A DNA stretch of 64,000 nt from Epiperipatus broadwayi. Taxonomy: Eukaryota; Onychophora; Udeonychophora; Euonychophora; Peripatidae. Below are positions 44,380-56,969 of the stretch, piece by piece (positions within the stretch are counted from its first letter, which is position 1; every line of letters begins with the position of its first letter). Under the pieces are notes generated by a model that saw only the letters and a list, made by a program, of their open reading frames with translations, did no database searches and was not told where the DNA came from. The stretch is taken from NCBI GenBank assembly GCA_028023455.1, contig JAQFVV010012405.1, positions 1,449,677 through 1,513,676 of the forward strand. The letters run 5' to 3'. The position numbers were made by a program, and so were the translations under genes.

Positions 44380-45430
44380 ATTTATAAGTAATTCAATAAA
44401 TAACAGTTCCATAACTTAGTAAATATAAATCTTGTCAAAGTGGCCTAATTAGTATTTTAATAGTTCTAAGCATTAATTAGCTGTCTTGAATCAATTGAAT
44501 TATCTTAATCATTTAGTTATATCCCTACAGTATCTTATTTTTGTGTAACTAGAACATAGAAATGCAAAAGCTAAAGGTTCAGGAGTTAAAGCTTACTCTG
44601 CCATCCCTGGTATTTGAAGTTCGCTTAACTACTCGAGTAATAAACCATTTAATTATGTATACTAACATTCAAATATCTATTTGGAAAGAGACCATTTTTT
44701 CACTATGATTTAATAAGAAGCACTTCACATTCATTGTCAATGGTATATACATAATCAACACTGATTTTGTCAAAATATTGATATATATATAAAAATTTAA
44801 TATTTTTAAGGGTTAATATAGATGTAAATTAATTAATAAATAGGATCACCATTATATATGCAAAGGTAAATCCCTAGTCAAGATGTATTGATGTGCAGCA
44901 ACCAATCAGATCAGTCACTTGTGTTGTTATATATAAACTAATAACTCATATATATATACAGACTATGCTCAAACATTAATCACCTATCTAAAGATGGATA
45001 ATATACATTATGCAAACACCATCTTCAAATATTCTTGTTTCAGCCTATCATCATTTTCATCTATCAAATTCTTTTTATATGCTTTTATTTTACTTTCTGT
45101 TATTTAACTTACTCATTTTTTAATCTGTTGACTGAGAAATGTTTTGACTCAATTTTTAATCACCTCCCAATTTCCGATCTAGATGAAACTTTATATACAT
45201 ATATATTCCTGTTTAAGTATGCAAACAATTTTAGCATAAAAATACCAACAATTTATATTATTTTATATGAGAGACAATACTCTATGGCATTAAATTGTAT
45301 TTAAACTTTCTTTTGTATAATTATTTAAAATTAAAAAGTCGTAAATAAAAAAATAATAAAGAAATGTTTTTATTCACACAATTGCATTAAAATCTAAAAA
45401 AATTCACCAAAAAGCAGTTTCTTCAGCTTT
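44380..45430. other. AT-rich sequence, nothing recognised
   Basis: An 89-codon frame at 45035-45304 is rich in F, I, Y and L, as expected of AT-rich chance frames. No repeat was recognised. Confidence 0.4.
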
Positions 45431-45434
45431 TACA

Positions 45435-45592
45435 AATAAATGCCAGGGGCAATCATGTTTAGAAATTGTAAATGCCAATTTATTTATCAGATCATTTGCA
45501 ATTTAACACCAGCTTATCTCAATTTTTGATCTGATAAATAAATTGACATTGACACAATTACTAAACATAATCACTCCATGTTTTTATTTATA
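45435..45592. mobile_element. Small foldback with 62-bp arms
   Basis: The left arm contains AAATAAATGCC, GGCAATCATGTTTAGAAATT and CAATTTATTTATCAGATCA. The right arm contains TGATCTGATAAATAAATTG, AATTACTAAACATAATCAC and CATGTTTTTATTT. The loop is about 30 bp. It is MITE-like with no coding capacity. Confidence 0.7.
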
Positions 45593-46204
45593 TAAGGTGA
45601 AAAATTACTTTGACTTTTTAAAGCAATTATGAAAATAAAGGTTTATTAAATATATATATTCTACACTTTTTTTAAATCTCTTTTGCTAAGTTCCCAAATC
45701 CTCCATAATTAAATACAATTTCTCTTCAGCTTCTTTCATTTATTCTTTTCAAAATATTTATATTTTCTGATATAGTATATACATATAGCAAGTAATTTTT
45801 TATAAAAGCTGGCCACATTCAGATTTAGTTTTTCTTTGTGATAGTTAAAAAAAAGAGAGAATGAATGACCTTTTAAGCAGATACAGAATGCAAATATTTA
45901 GATAATGAGAATAAAGATTAAGCTTGGCATTTTTCAAAAATAAGACAGTAAATGTTAAGTAGTTTTTTCTTTTGCTTTTTTTAGTAACGTTTTATGTTGC
46001 ATTAAAACTCAAGATTTATTATGATAAAATAGGTATAAATTCAAAAAAACAGGTTATACGTTTTATAAGTTAATAAAATGCCAAGGTATTCAAAATAGCA
46101 GTAAATATACTATATAGAATTGAAATCAATAATATTTATGTGCACTAAAGATGTTTATATGAACAATCTAACCAATCACACTGCTAAACTGGAAATAGTA
46201 CACA

Positions 46205-46435
46205 AATTAACTACTCAAACAATGAATGTTTAACAATCCAATCAATCAAATTGCTATATCTATTTACTTTCCAATGTTAATATCATATTAAAATAACCAG
46301 CCAATCAGCCCATCCAATACGAATGGACTGAATGGCTAGTAGTTGTTTTAATGCGCAGCCAAAGTTAGTGTATTAATGGCAATTTGATTGGATCAATTGT
46401 CAACCATTGTTTGAGAATTTGTAACCTTAACGTTA
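46205..46435. mobile_element. Foldback of about 230 bp
   Basis: The outer pairs are CTCAAACAATG / CATTGTTTGAG and AATCCAATCAATCAAATTGC / GCAATTTGATTGGATC. The centre CCAATCAGCCCATCC-AATACG-AATGGACTGAATGG is weakly paired. It is a short palindromic element. Confidence 0.65.
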
Positions 46436-46819
46436 TACATAATAAACATCAAATACTGGGTGGAAAATGACTATCTAAGTATTCTTAGCTAGAAAATAAA
46501 ATGAACGGAAAATTGTACAAATTCTCAAGACCTCTAGCAATTGGCAAGTATGAATAAGAGTAGGACTGCTGGAGAGATCTTTGCCCTTTATTAGGCTATT
46601 TAAAAGATATTTAAATTATTTTGTTATGACATATTAATAAATTAAATCCACTAGTAATATTCTATATTGCTTTTTGAAGTATAATTTGATATATATTAAT
46701 AATAATCTAAACTTAAATATTGGATTATATTTATAGGCGTAAAATAATGATTTTTATATATAAAGATTTAGTTAACAGGTTACATTTTAAAATAGAAGTA
46801 TTTAAAAAACATCTCTATT

Positions 46820-47218
46820 CAAGGCAATTCCCCAATCTTTTTGCACTTAAGAGCACATTCTATAATACCGTACAGGTGGTGAACACCATTTATTTTTTCA
46901 ACCAGGTAGCGAGCACCATTTATTTTTTCAATGTAAATTTGTAGTTGGATATTGTTAATAATACACATAATGCACAAAAAATATTTATTTCAAAAATAAA
47001 ATTTTAACATATAATTAACGTTTATATTTTTACACTGTAAAAGTATAGTATGCCCTACAATTTGATTACAATATAATACAATAATTTATAAGAAATTTTA
47101 AAAATTAAATTTATTTCAATCAGATAAATAATTTTTTATTGTGTTTGGATAGCGGCGGGAACACGTAAAATGGTCTGCGGGTGCCATAGTGCCGCAGGCA
47201 TAGGATTGGGGACCCCTG
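46820..47218. mobile_element. hAT-type MITE, older copy with internal duplication
   Basis: The same family as 39234-39571: TCTTTTTGCACTTAAGAGCA at the left and GGATTGGGGACCCCTG at the right. The block CACCATTTATTTTTTCAA is present twice (about 46885 and 46913), a local duplication of about 28 bp, and extra sequence follows the ACACTGTAAAA block. The first bases are mutated and no duplication of the target was recognised. Confidence 0.8.
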
Positions 47219-47219
47219 A

Positions 47220-49260
47220 TGTATACAGTGTATATATGGATAAAGATATAAACTCATATAGTGGTCATAGAATGAAAGTAATTGGTTGTAAAATCGCTTT
47301 TATTAGAGCATCCAATGTAATAGGGATAATCTGCTTCAAATCCACAACTTAAATAAAATTACTCTCCAACCCAATCACTTAAACAAAAAAATTTAATACA
47401 AAGTCCAAAATACATATACCTAAATAATATCAAATTATATTTATTTAACATTTCTATTTGATATTGATCAATTTAAAATTCAAAACCTTTCCCTAGTGAA
47501 AATTAGTCATACTTTTCATAACAAATCAATCTTATGCATTGAATAGCATAAACAATATTGCCAATGCTAATTAGATTTTTCATTTACCTTGCTAACTCAT
47601 GCTAAAATTATATATATATATATCAGAATAAATATATAAAAAATTTCTAAGTTCATTTCTAAAAAACATCAATAAGCATATAGTTGAATAAAAACTGATC
47701 ATGAAACTTTACAAACCATAACAAAAATATTGACATGTCAAATCAAAAACATTACGAACATACACATGCCATTTCAACTAATACCATTTCCCAATGATTT
47801 GCTATAAAATCTGCATTCATTGTAAGATCTTGATTTCATTATAAAAAAGTATACATTGCAACATTTGTTTATTATAGTTCATTGCTGCATATACACTGTT
47901 ATACATTAATTATATAGATATTATACCAAATCTTTATCTATTAATTATTAATAATTAAAGCACCGAGATTTATTAATTTTTAACTGACACCTACATTCAT
48001 AACCATGAACATTTTTTGTTAATCTATTCATAACTTTTATAACATATGACATAATTGTTGTATTAGAGCTGGGAAAAACGTCATTATTGTGTTTCACTTT
48101 TTTTGTAGTTTAATTTTATAACTTCCGTCATGTTTTTACAATAATTTCATAATACCATTCTCTGCGATTCTTTTTTATAACATTCATCATATTATTACAA
48201 TAATTTCATAGCACCATTATCTGTGGTGCTTTTCAGTTTAGCTTCATTGTGCAAACCAATATTTTTTTATATATACCTTCATTAACTTCATCAAATTTTC
48301 GAATGCTTTGAATCACAGCTTTATCTTCTATTTATGCAATTAAATGTAACTTCACTCCAGGTTGTCCTAATATTATCAATATTATGAATAATCATAAACT
48401 TTTTTTAAAAATTGTCTAATGGACTCTTTATCTATTTTCCCTCATAAGTTTTAAAAAAGACAGTGTATTTCTAATTCATTGTTACTCTTAAATCCATTGG
48501 CTGTATGTACAATCAAATAGCTGTTCAAGAATCATGGGATATTTAAGTGCTAGAAATGACAGGTTTCAGTTTTGATCAACAAATCATTAATTATCAAGTT
48601 TTTTTTACTCTATTTATGGCAATATATAGTTTACAGTTGGGGGAAAAGAAAAGCAGTTTCTACATAATGCAAGTTTATAATGTATCAGAGCAACCTGGTG
48701 AGCAACAATAAAATTAATTTCAAAGGGCTGTTTCTCACAACATATTTCTAATAAGAAGTGCCTAATATCTTTAAAATCTTTTATTTAATTCTTAAATCAT
48801 TGTCAAATTGCAATAAAATAATTTTCATTGCTCGTGGTGACTGGAAATAGTAAGCAAGTATTAAATTTATTTTACCCACCTTCCCCTTTTGTGAAAGAAA
48901 GAAATATAAAAAGATATTCTTTCCCCAAAATATACTTGTCTCATCTTCATTAAATACAATTGCAGGAGAACAGTTACTTTGTTCTCTGATGGTTTCGAAG
49001 GTTTCAAGATTCCTATGCCATTTTTAGATTTATTTACAGCACTTCACTCACCAGATATTACTATAGAGATTAATGCAGTTTTAAATTTTTCAAATAACTG
49101 CCTGATAACAATAAATGTTATGTAATAATATATAATTTATTTTGCTTTTTCTATTGTTATTAGTTAGCTGTTAGTTTCTGGCTACCACTTAGATTTTTGA
49201 ACAAATGTCAATAAATTTCATACATCTTATCATTCTCTTAAATAGTGATAAAAATGTTTT
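47220..49260. other. AT-rich stretch, nothing recognised
   Basis: No coding pattern, RNA gene or repeat was recognised in this interval. Confidence 0.4.
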
Positions 49261-49264
49261 ATAC

Positions 49265-49900
49265 TATGCATGTATATCATTCTCATCATCATAGTCAACC
49301 ATTGTCAATCCATTGCAGGATGAAGTTCTCTCCAAGTTCAATCCATTTTCTCCATATCAACCCTGCACATTTTCTTATTTCATCCATCCTTCTCACATGT
49401 GGTTTCTTTTCTAGATCTTTTACAATCTCTTAGAAACTAGGTTAAAATTTCAATTGTCTATCTATTATCATCTCTTCTGGCAATATGTCCAACCCAACTT
49501 CACTTATCTTTTAATTCTTTCAATGATGTCAGTAACACATGTTTGTTCTCTTAGCCATATATTGCATTTTTGATCTCTTCTTGTTACTCCTAACAGGCAT
49601 CTCTCCATTCTTCTTTGAGTAGTCTGAAGTCTCTGTATTGCTCTTCTATTAAGTGTCCAAATCTCAGATCCATAAGTAAGAACTGGTAAAACATATTTAT
49701 TAAAAACCTTCCTTTTCAAACACATAGGCATATTTCCTTTTAGTATCAAGTTATTTCTACCAAAAGCACTCCAACCAAGTTTAATTCTATGATTAATTTC
49801 ATCCATTATGTTTCCAACTGTAGTAATATTCTGACCAAGGTACTTGCAGTTGTTAACTTCTTCTAACTTATCATAATCAAACTTTATTGACATGTATATA
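49265..49900 (-). pseudogene. RTE-like LINE, 5'-truncated, 129-codon open frame
   Basis: A minus-strand frame at 49893-49504 reads YDKLEEVNNCKYLGQNITTV, INHRIKLGWSAFGRNN, KRKVFNKYVLPVLTYGSEIW, RRMERCLLGVTRRDQK and a final ERIKR. This is the conserved C-terminal third of the RTE reverse transcriptase protein, downstream of the catalytic box. The 3' end follows to about 49265, with CATCCTGCAATGGATTGACA in reverse and a GATGATGATG tail. It is the best preserved of the three RTE copies and the most useful for a consensus. 5' truncation is usual for LINE insertions. It cannot encode an enzyme. Confidence 0.85.
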
Positions 49901-49904
49901 TGTT

Positions 49905-50800
49905 ATCTAAAATAAAATTTAATTCCAGTTTTATTAGGGTAGAATCTGCATGATTATAACCCCTATGGTTTTTTTTGTAATGACCTATTTTTTTTAATAG
50001 GAAAAAAAAAAGAGAATTTACATAAACCAAACAGTTTAGAAAAAAATGATAAGTATTCAGAGGGTAAATAAACAAAATTAATTATATTTTATTTTAATAT
50101 TAATTTGTAATACAGGAAATGTCTATAAATTATTTTACATTTATTCTCCAATTCAGCAAAAATAAATGAGCCTAAAAATATATATTTGTGTGAAACATGT
50201 TTTTACATGTTTATATATACTCATGTTTATTTGCTCTTTTAGATTAAAATTTATTAATATAATTATTAAATAAAGATTTGAAAACAAATTACTGCATAAT
50301 CTAAGGACATCCTTTAGCTATAGATTACCATAGATGGATCTTAATTTAAAAAATTAAATCAGTAAATTCTGCTATTATTACCAAAACACTGGCTTTAAAT
50401 ATAATCAGGGAGCATCAAAATACTGTATATCATTTTGATCAAAATTTGATCAAGATTTTAAAACTTAATAACAAATTAATAATTTATGAATAAATTCACA
50501 ACTAATAATACTAAAAATGTTTAAATTTGTTACATTTTAAATTTTATTTTACAAATTACTATATTTTCTTAGCATTATTGCTTTTTCTTTTTTTCTATGT
50601 TAGCCTTAAGAAACATTTTGTTTTTCATATTATGTAAAGTTACTATAAAAGTTGCATCTTTAACCAACACATATATAGTGGTAAATCCTAGTAAATCAAC
50701 AGATTAAAGTCAAAATGATCTTACCATTTTTTTTTTTTCAAGAAAATAACTTCTTTAATGAATTATCTTTAAAAATGTCTGCATTTTCAAAAATTGTTAT
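49905..50800. other. AT-rich stretch, nothing recognised
   Basis: Spacer between the RTE copy and the hairpin region, with A and T runs and no recognised feature. Confidence 0.4.
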
Positions 50801-50804
50801 TTAC

Positions 50805-51260
50805 TAGCTTCCATCCTTCTTAATACTTACAATTTTCAGTTTGAGAAAATGCTTTAAATTGTAAACAATGAGCATTGCCAATTGCACAACAAGCTTTGTG
50901 ATAAATGCTTGGCCAGAGAAAGCATTTAAAATATCTCTGACAGAAAACACCCCCCAAACCTCGACCATGGTTTTGTGCTTTGGCACTCCTCAGAGGCGCT
51001 AGGGTAGCTTCAGACACTAGATCTAAAAATACCAACCCAAAGCCAGCATTTTATCTAAAAGTTATCTATTGAGTGGAAAATCTGAAATTTTCTGACACCT
51101 ACATGTCTTCAAACCCAGCTATCCAACTCAAATAGCTATATGGGGCTGAGAGATCTTCAGCCATACCATATATTAGTAGTCTTAGCAATATAACATCACA
51201 TAATACTTAAGGCAAAGACTATAGTCAAAATAATAGTCATAGATCACATGACCCAATTCT
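50805..51260. repeat. Higher-GC block with a copy of the hairpin arm
   Basis: The block at 50930-51050 is richer in G+C than its surroundings (ACACCCCCCAAACCTCGACC, CTCCTCAGAGGCGCTAGGGT). At 50858-50900 the sequence AAACAATGAGCATTGCCAAT followed by TGCACAACAAGC is a direct copy of one arm of the hairpin at 51265-51357. This suggests one element of about 500 bp running 50855-51357. The two overlapping minus-strand frames (71 and 60 codons) have no recognised similarity. Confidence 0.45.
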
Positions 51261-51264
51261 CTTA

Positions 51265-51357
51265 AGCTTGTAAGATATAAACAATGAGCATTGCAAATTG
51301 CTCAACAAGCTTTTTGAGCAATTGGCAATGCTCATTGTTTATATTTTACAAACTTAA
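51265..51357. repeat. Long hairpin with arms of about 42 bp
   Basis: TAAGCTTGTAAGATATAAAC, continuing AATGAGCATTGCAAATTGCTCAA, pairs with TTGAGCAATTGGCAATGCTC, continuing ATTGTTTATATTTTACAAACTTA. The loop is about 9 nt around CAAGCTTT. Mismatches are few, so the arms are young or gene-converted. Confidence 0.8.
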
Positions 51358-51359
51358 GA

Positions 51360-52845
51360 GTATTTTGACTGCTTTACATTGTGTTTTAGATAAAATATTG
51401 TCATTTTTTTTAGACATGAAAAATGAAATGTTACAAATATTTATATACTGGATATTAAATAATATTCCTTTTTTTTTTTTTCACAAATTAAAAGCAAGGA
51501 TTATGTAACTGTTAAAGAATAATAAAAAAAATTTTAATCAGTTTATTGAATAAATTTAATGTACCAACAAATTGCAGTTACACATGAAGGTCTGTGCACA
51601 AATGCAATGCAGCTGTTATCATGTAATTCTAACTAAAGGATATCTTATACATCATTAATTAAATAAAGAAAGGCTTTAATCATTATCATAAGAACCTTCA
51701 ACATTAATAATAGTCTAACAATGTAGTTTTTTTGACTATAGAGGGACCTCTCAAACCTCAATATAAGATAGCAACTTTATAAAGATAAGAATGGCTGTCT
51801 TATCTTTAACCTAAATTCCCACTTATATAGGTCAATCTGAAGCATCTTGATTTGAGAGCATGAAATTGTTACTCTATCATTAAGAATCTGACAATTTTAT
51901 TCTTTTACTAAAAATAAATACAAAAATTTGCCTAATAAGAACAATAAATAACAAACCATGTACCATGTGATGTAAGTTTTTTTTTTAGTTTTAAAGACAT
52001 TTTAAATGTATGCTTATCAAAGTTTAAAATAATAAATGCCTTCACACTTACAATAGTTTTATTTCTGATTTAAAAACTCATTTCAAAAGCAATTTTTCCA
52101 ATTCATTTTTAAAAAATATACACAACCCCTTGAGTTCTGATAGTTAAGTTTATCGGGGGGAAAAAATGCCATTCTAATTCCAGAAGAGAAAAAAAAAAAA
52201 GCCTGAAGAATTTTTGCAAGTCTGTGAAATCCAAATACTCCCAAACACAAATCATAAACTAAATATACACAAAAATTAAATTGACTTTTTTTTTTTTTTA
52301 GAAAATTTATAGTAGCAAAAATTCAAACTTATTTATATGAGAGACCTTCTTAATAATAAAATAAGTTTATCTTTTAAAATATATAGCATCTTAATTACCA
52401 GTATATTCATATAAGTAATTCCTAATTAATTAATTTACCTAAAAACGATAATACATTATAAATATGATAATCAACTACCAAATATAAATAATTAAATAAT
52501 ATCCATTTCAAAATTATTACTAAATAACATAAACAATATATCATTAACTAATTTAATTAAATCAAAAAAAAAAAAAAAACACTTTAATTCTGCAAATCAA
52601 AATCTAATTATTATTATTATTTATTTTGTTTTGTTAGAGAATGTTTGGCTTTTTATATTAGGTCTATTTGACATAACAGACAAGTACTACTAATATAAAA
52701 TGTCTAATAATAAATTTTCATCTGTACCATTGGAGATGGCATTGAAATCTTAATTTCTTTAAAAAAAATATATAGAATTAATCTTCATTGTAAACTTACA
52801 TAATTTATATAATGATTTTAGATAATGTGATGTGATGTATTGTGA
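51360..52845. other. AT-rich stretch, nothing recognised
   Basis: Many A and T runs. No coding frame or repeat family was recognised. Confidence 0.4.
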
Positions 52846-52849
52846 CTTC

Positions 52850-53485
52850 TTCTTAAATGGAGTCAGGAATCTTTCAGCAACTATGTCTAGAAGAACCTGT
52901 TAGCCACTTTACCTTCCCTTTCCCCACCCTAAGTTTTCTCATAATCTGCTCCATCCCATTTCCACAACATAATCTTTGTCAACTCCATGGCCTTCATATA
53001 TAAATCCCCCTTATCTTTTCCCAAACACAGCATAAAAACCAATACCACTTTCTGTATAATCAATTTGTTCATATTTATTCTTCCACAACTTCATTATTTG
53101 TACCCTTTCTGCTTTCAAGCATTTACATTCAATTAACAGAGATGCCTAATATTTTCTATGCCTTCTTTACACAACTTGCCGACTAAATCACCAATGTTTT
53201 TCCATTTATGTGTACATTCCCTTGTTGCTAAAGATCCCGTTTGAGCCTTAAACAATAAACTACTTTCCTTGCTATTATCATACATTAACTCGCACCCAAT
53301 GTTCCGTTTACTTTTATATATATTTAGACTCTCTGTACTAGTTATCCATCTCTCCAACTCCCAATTCTTCATTAATCCATCTATTCTTTTATCCCATTCC
53401 TTACCACTATAACATTCAACAATCCTCCTAACACAATCATCCCACCTTTTGTACAAGTATACCGATAAAAATTCTTTATCCAAAT
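52850..53485 (-). pseudogene. LINE C-terminal part and 3' end, 116-codon open frame
   Basis: The minus-strand frame 53483-53133 reads KRWDDCVRRIVECYSGKEWD, MKNWELERWITSTESLNIYK, MYDNSKESSLLFKAQTGSL and ECTHKWKNIGDLVGKLCKEG, then IENIRHLC. The last part resembles the F-K-A-R-T-G ... C-x-x-G-x-E-x-x-x-H tail of animal LINE proteins. Beyond the stop, LVFMLCLGKDKGDLYMKAME and MLWKWDGADYEKT continue to about 52860. The downstream part matches the plus-strand fragment at 2760-3095. It is 5'-truncated and frameshifted. Confidence 0.55.
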
Positions 53486-53489
53486 CTGC

Positions 53490-55170
53490 ATATAGATGCA
53501 GTCAATTCTATACCAGAGTCATCCATTCTCAGATTGAGTAGAGCAAGATATATAATACCAATTCTTATTCACCTTTATAAACAAAGTCATGTATTGGGAA
53601 TTTTTTGAAAAAGTATTCTAAATATTTCAATTAATTCTACAGTTATTAACATATTATATAAAAATGCAAGTATTTATAGTGAGAACATAAAAACATGAAT
53701 TTTCTAATTAATATTAATCTATCTGCTCTGCCTATTAATTTTTTATTCTAATTAAAGTAATTTTAGATAGATACAATCAATAGATCTTTTTTTTAGATTG
53801 TTCTAATCTGTTCTTGACTTGTTTCAAAATATCATTCTTGGCAGTCCTAGTAGATAGAATATGTAGAAGTCTTTTTATTTAATATTAGCATTACATCTTC
53901 ATAAATTTTATTCTTTGATTTCTGTTACATAACTTCACTATTAATTCAGTATCTCCAAATAATCTATTTTACAATAAAAGGAAAAAACTAATCTCATGAA
54001 CATCCTGATATCTGTGCAATGATGCAGAATTACTCTTCCAGGTACTAATACAGTTATCAAAAAATATTTACCATTTCTAAATAAATTCATTGTTGCTTTA
54101 CATAGCTTTATTTATTTTTTTTCCATTATATAATTTTACAAACATATCGTTTTAATTTCTTTACATAGACCAATCAATAAATTAACAGTTTAAATTTAAT
54201 CAAATTAATAATAATAATTATTAAACCCATTTGGGTTACAGTTTTCTATTATAACAATTTTTCTTTTACAAATACTACTATATAAACAAATCTGTATCAC
54301 CTTAAAATGTATAAATATAATATACTTACAAACATAAGATACATATTTTTTTTTCCATTTTATTATTTTAATAAATGGATATTTTCTAATATATAAAATA
54401 AAATCTTAAGTACAAGATATAATGTTAAATAATTCTATATTTTTAAGTACCAACAATAAAATATGTGCTTATTTTATAATAATCATGTTTTATTTGATCT
54501 TTAGTTTAAAGGTATAAAATTTTATATATAAGGGTATTAATATTATGTATCTTCTGCCATGATATTGAAATAATTCTGTATAAAATGCTACATATTTAGG
54601 TAATTTCTTTTATTTCCCTAGTATAATCAATAAACAATATTTTAAGACTAAAAATTATGGTTCCTAAATGCAAAATTAAGTATAAACAGAGAAAGTCATG
54701 CGATATTTTGTTGTGCATAATTTACATTATCAATGTCATCTATTTCATGAGCCGAAACATCATACTATGCTTCTATACTGAGTTACCTAGTGTCCATTCC
54801 ACAAACTTACTATTCACAAATTAAAAGCAGACACAAATTTAATTGAATCCTACAATACAATCATCTTTCTGCAAAGCAAGCAAAAAGCCAATCAAAATAT
54901 TTAATCAATTTTTGTTCTTTAATCAAAATTTCTTCTTCAAAATCAACCTCTTACTAGTCTTGGGTTAACAATAACAAAATTACTTCATGACTATGCAGAA
55001 AGAAAGCATGGGTACGAAAATTTTTACTATTAATAAATTTTTTTATTGTTATATGTTAAAAAAGGCATTAAGAGTTTGGTTAGTTGTAAGTATAAATAGA
55101 TATCAGTGGTAGGGCAGTTAATTAATAGACCGTTTCTTCATTGGGGAGATGGCAATTTGCCATTTTGAGA
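53490..55170. other. AT-rich stretch, nothing recognised
   Basis: No coding pattern or repeat was recognised. Confidence 0.4.
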
Positions 55171-55179
55171 GACGTTTTA

Positions 55180-56960
55180 AATAAATAAAGCAGAATAGTA
55201 AAATGGACAGCAGTACAGAAGAGAAGATAATGGGTGGAGAAGAAAGGTTAGAGAAGGAGATCAGGGGAAAAGGAAAGACGAAGTCAGGGAGAGAAAAGTA
55301 GAGGATAGTAGCAGCATAGAGCGAAATGCAGAAGGGGAAGTAAGTACAAGCAGGAATACAGAAGCTGAACCCAGGGAGAGCCCTATGGTGATATAAGAGC
55401 AGTGACCACAGGAGAAAGCAAATACAAGTGTAGAAATGTAAGCAATCATGTTCAAAATGATGGAAAAAAACAGGATAGAGAGGGAAGAGAAGGAAAGAGG
55501 AAAGAAGCCAAAAAGAAAAGAGAAGGAGAGAAAGGAAAAAGGAAAGGGAAGTGAAAAGGGAAGAAAGAGAAAGGAGAAATAAAAAAGGAAAGTGAGATGT
55601 TGACTATATATAGGAGGATGGAAGAAAGCAACACTAAGATGAGGGAGGAAAATGAAGCCAGAGATAGGGACATGGTCAATAAACTCGACCCTAGAAAAGA
55701 AAATGGAAAGCCTACGAATAGACTGTCAGAAGGGTTACTTAGAGGTACATGATAAATTCAAAAGACTCCTAGGGGACCATAAAAGGAAAACAACTGAGGC
55801 TCTACATACCTTAAAAGGAGTTGTTTTGGCTTGAGACAAGGTAGCCAAGCAAAAAGTATCATTCCATGGAGCCATATCTCAAATTTGCAATGGCCTGGAA
55901 AAAGGATGAAGATATCAGAAGGAACAGGAAGACAATTGAGCCTGCGGGAGTTGCAAGAGGTACAAGAACAGTTATATGAAATTACAGAAGATATCATCTA
56001 AGGAGGCGAAGTAGCTGTGAAGAGCGGAGATAATTAATGACCACCAAGGGCTGAAAAAAAGGCAGCCAGATAGGAAATAATAGAGAAGCCTTAAGGGTTA
56101 GGTCGGGTGCTACAGATAGTCAGAGAAGAACTTAGCCAGGTCAGTAAAGACGCCACTGTGAGAATGGAAGTAGTGAGGAAGCATCAGGGGGCACCTCAGA
56201 GTCTGGGGTAGAAGAACAGTTAAGGGAAGGTAGTTGGATCCAAAAGGGCAAAGAAATGAGAGAAAACAGCACCAGAGAAATAAGGATTGCCAGGTAGTGC
56301 TCCGCCGAAGGAAGGGAAGAACATGCAGCAATTACAAACCAATGGTGTCTGAGCTTCAGAAACAATGAGGGAGAAAGCTCACAAAGTCCAACTGGAATCA
56401 ACTTTAAACATGCAGACATACTTATCAGAGTTTATCCAAGTAAAGGTGTTCAAGAGCAACTAAGAGAAAAGCCAAGGAGCCACATTGAAAGCTTACGAGC
56501 ACTATTCAGTTTTTCAGAAGGTGGTACAGACAGACCAGGTCACCCTCATGACTCATTATCTACAAGGATATGAACTATCATGGTGGGAGTGTTACATGAA
56601 AAGACCTTTTACTTTTGACCAATAAGTCATGGCATTAAAAAAGACCTGGGGTGAAACACAGCAAGATAGGATCTACCATGCCATTCTCAGAGAGCAATAT
56701 GGGTCTGTTGTCAATGAAATGCATACACAGTTCTTCATGAGAGAGATGGCTCGTTTAAGATCCTTGACTGCATTCCCTTTCACAGAAAATCAAATAATAG
56801 GGGCTATCCAGCAGAATATGCCTACATAAGCACAACAGATGATGGTGAGGTACAAACATTTCCCAAACAGCCTCCAGAGAAAGTATGCCAAATCAAACAC
56901 CCCAGTTGCCAAGCGGTCATGAACAGGCAGAACTCAGCTGCAGGGTTCCACATACCCCCA
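55180..56960 (+). pseudogene. LTR-retrotransposon Gag-like region, broken
   Basis: Base composition shifts sharply to purine-rich and higher G+C here, ending near 56960. Plus-strand pieces include a charged region (MDSSTEEKIMGGEERLEKEI at 55203), LESLRIDCQKGYLEVHDKFK-type residues at 55700, and a capsid-like part at about 56490-56830. That part reads LKAYEHYSVFQKVVQTDQVT, LMTHYLQGYELSWWECYMKR, PFTFDQ, stop, then ALKKTWGETQQDRIYHAILR and EMHTQFFMREMARLRSLTAF. The W-W plus helix-rich pattern resembles the retrotransposon Gag capsid. No Pol, protease or LTR was recognised. Stops are present. The family (Ty3/Gypsy or another) is not resolved. Confidence 0.45.
55465..55600 (+). repeat. Polypurine tract
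   Basis: About 130 nt almost entirely A and G on the plus strand, in irregular GGAAAGAGGAAAG-like units. It could form triplex DNA. It lies inside the Gag-like region and encodes lysine/glutamate-rich sequence there. Confidence 0.75.
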
Positions 56961-56969
56961 GATTCCACT

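Noticed and set aside
55203-55600. Lysine/glutamate-rich peptide as a nuclear host protein
   Set aside because: The composition follows from the polypurine tract, and the region is continuous with Gag-like sequence and broken by stops.
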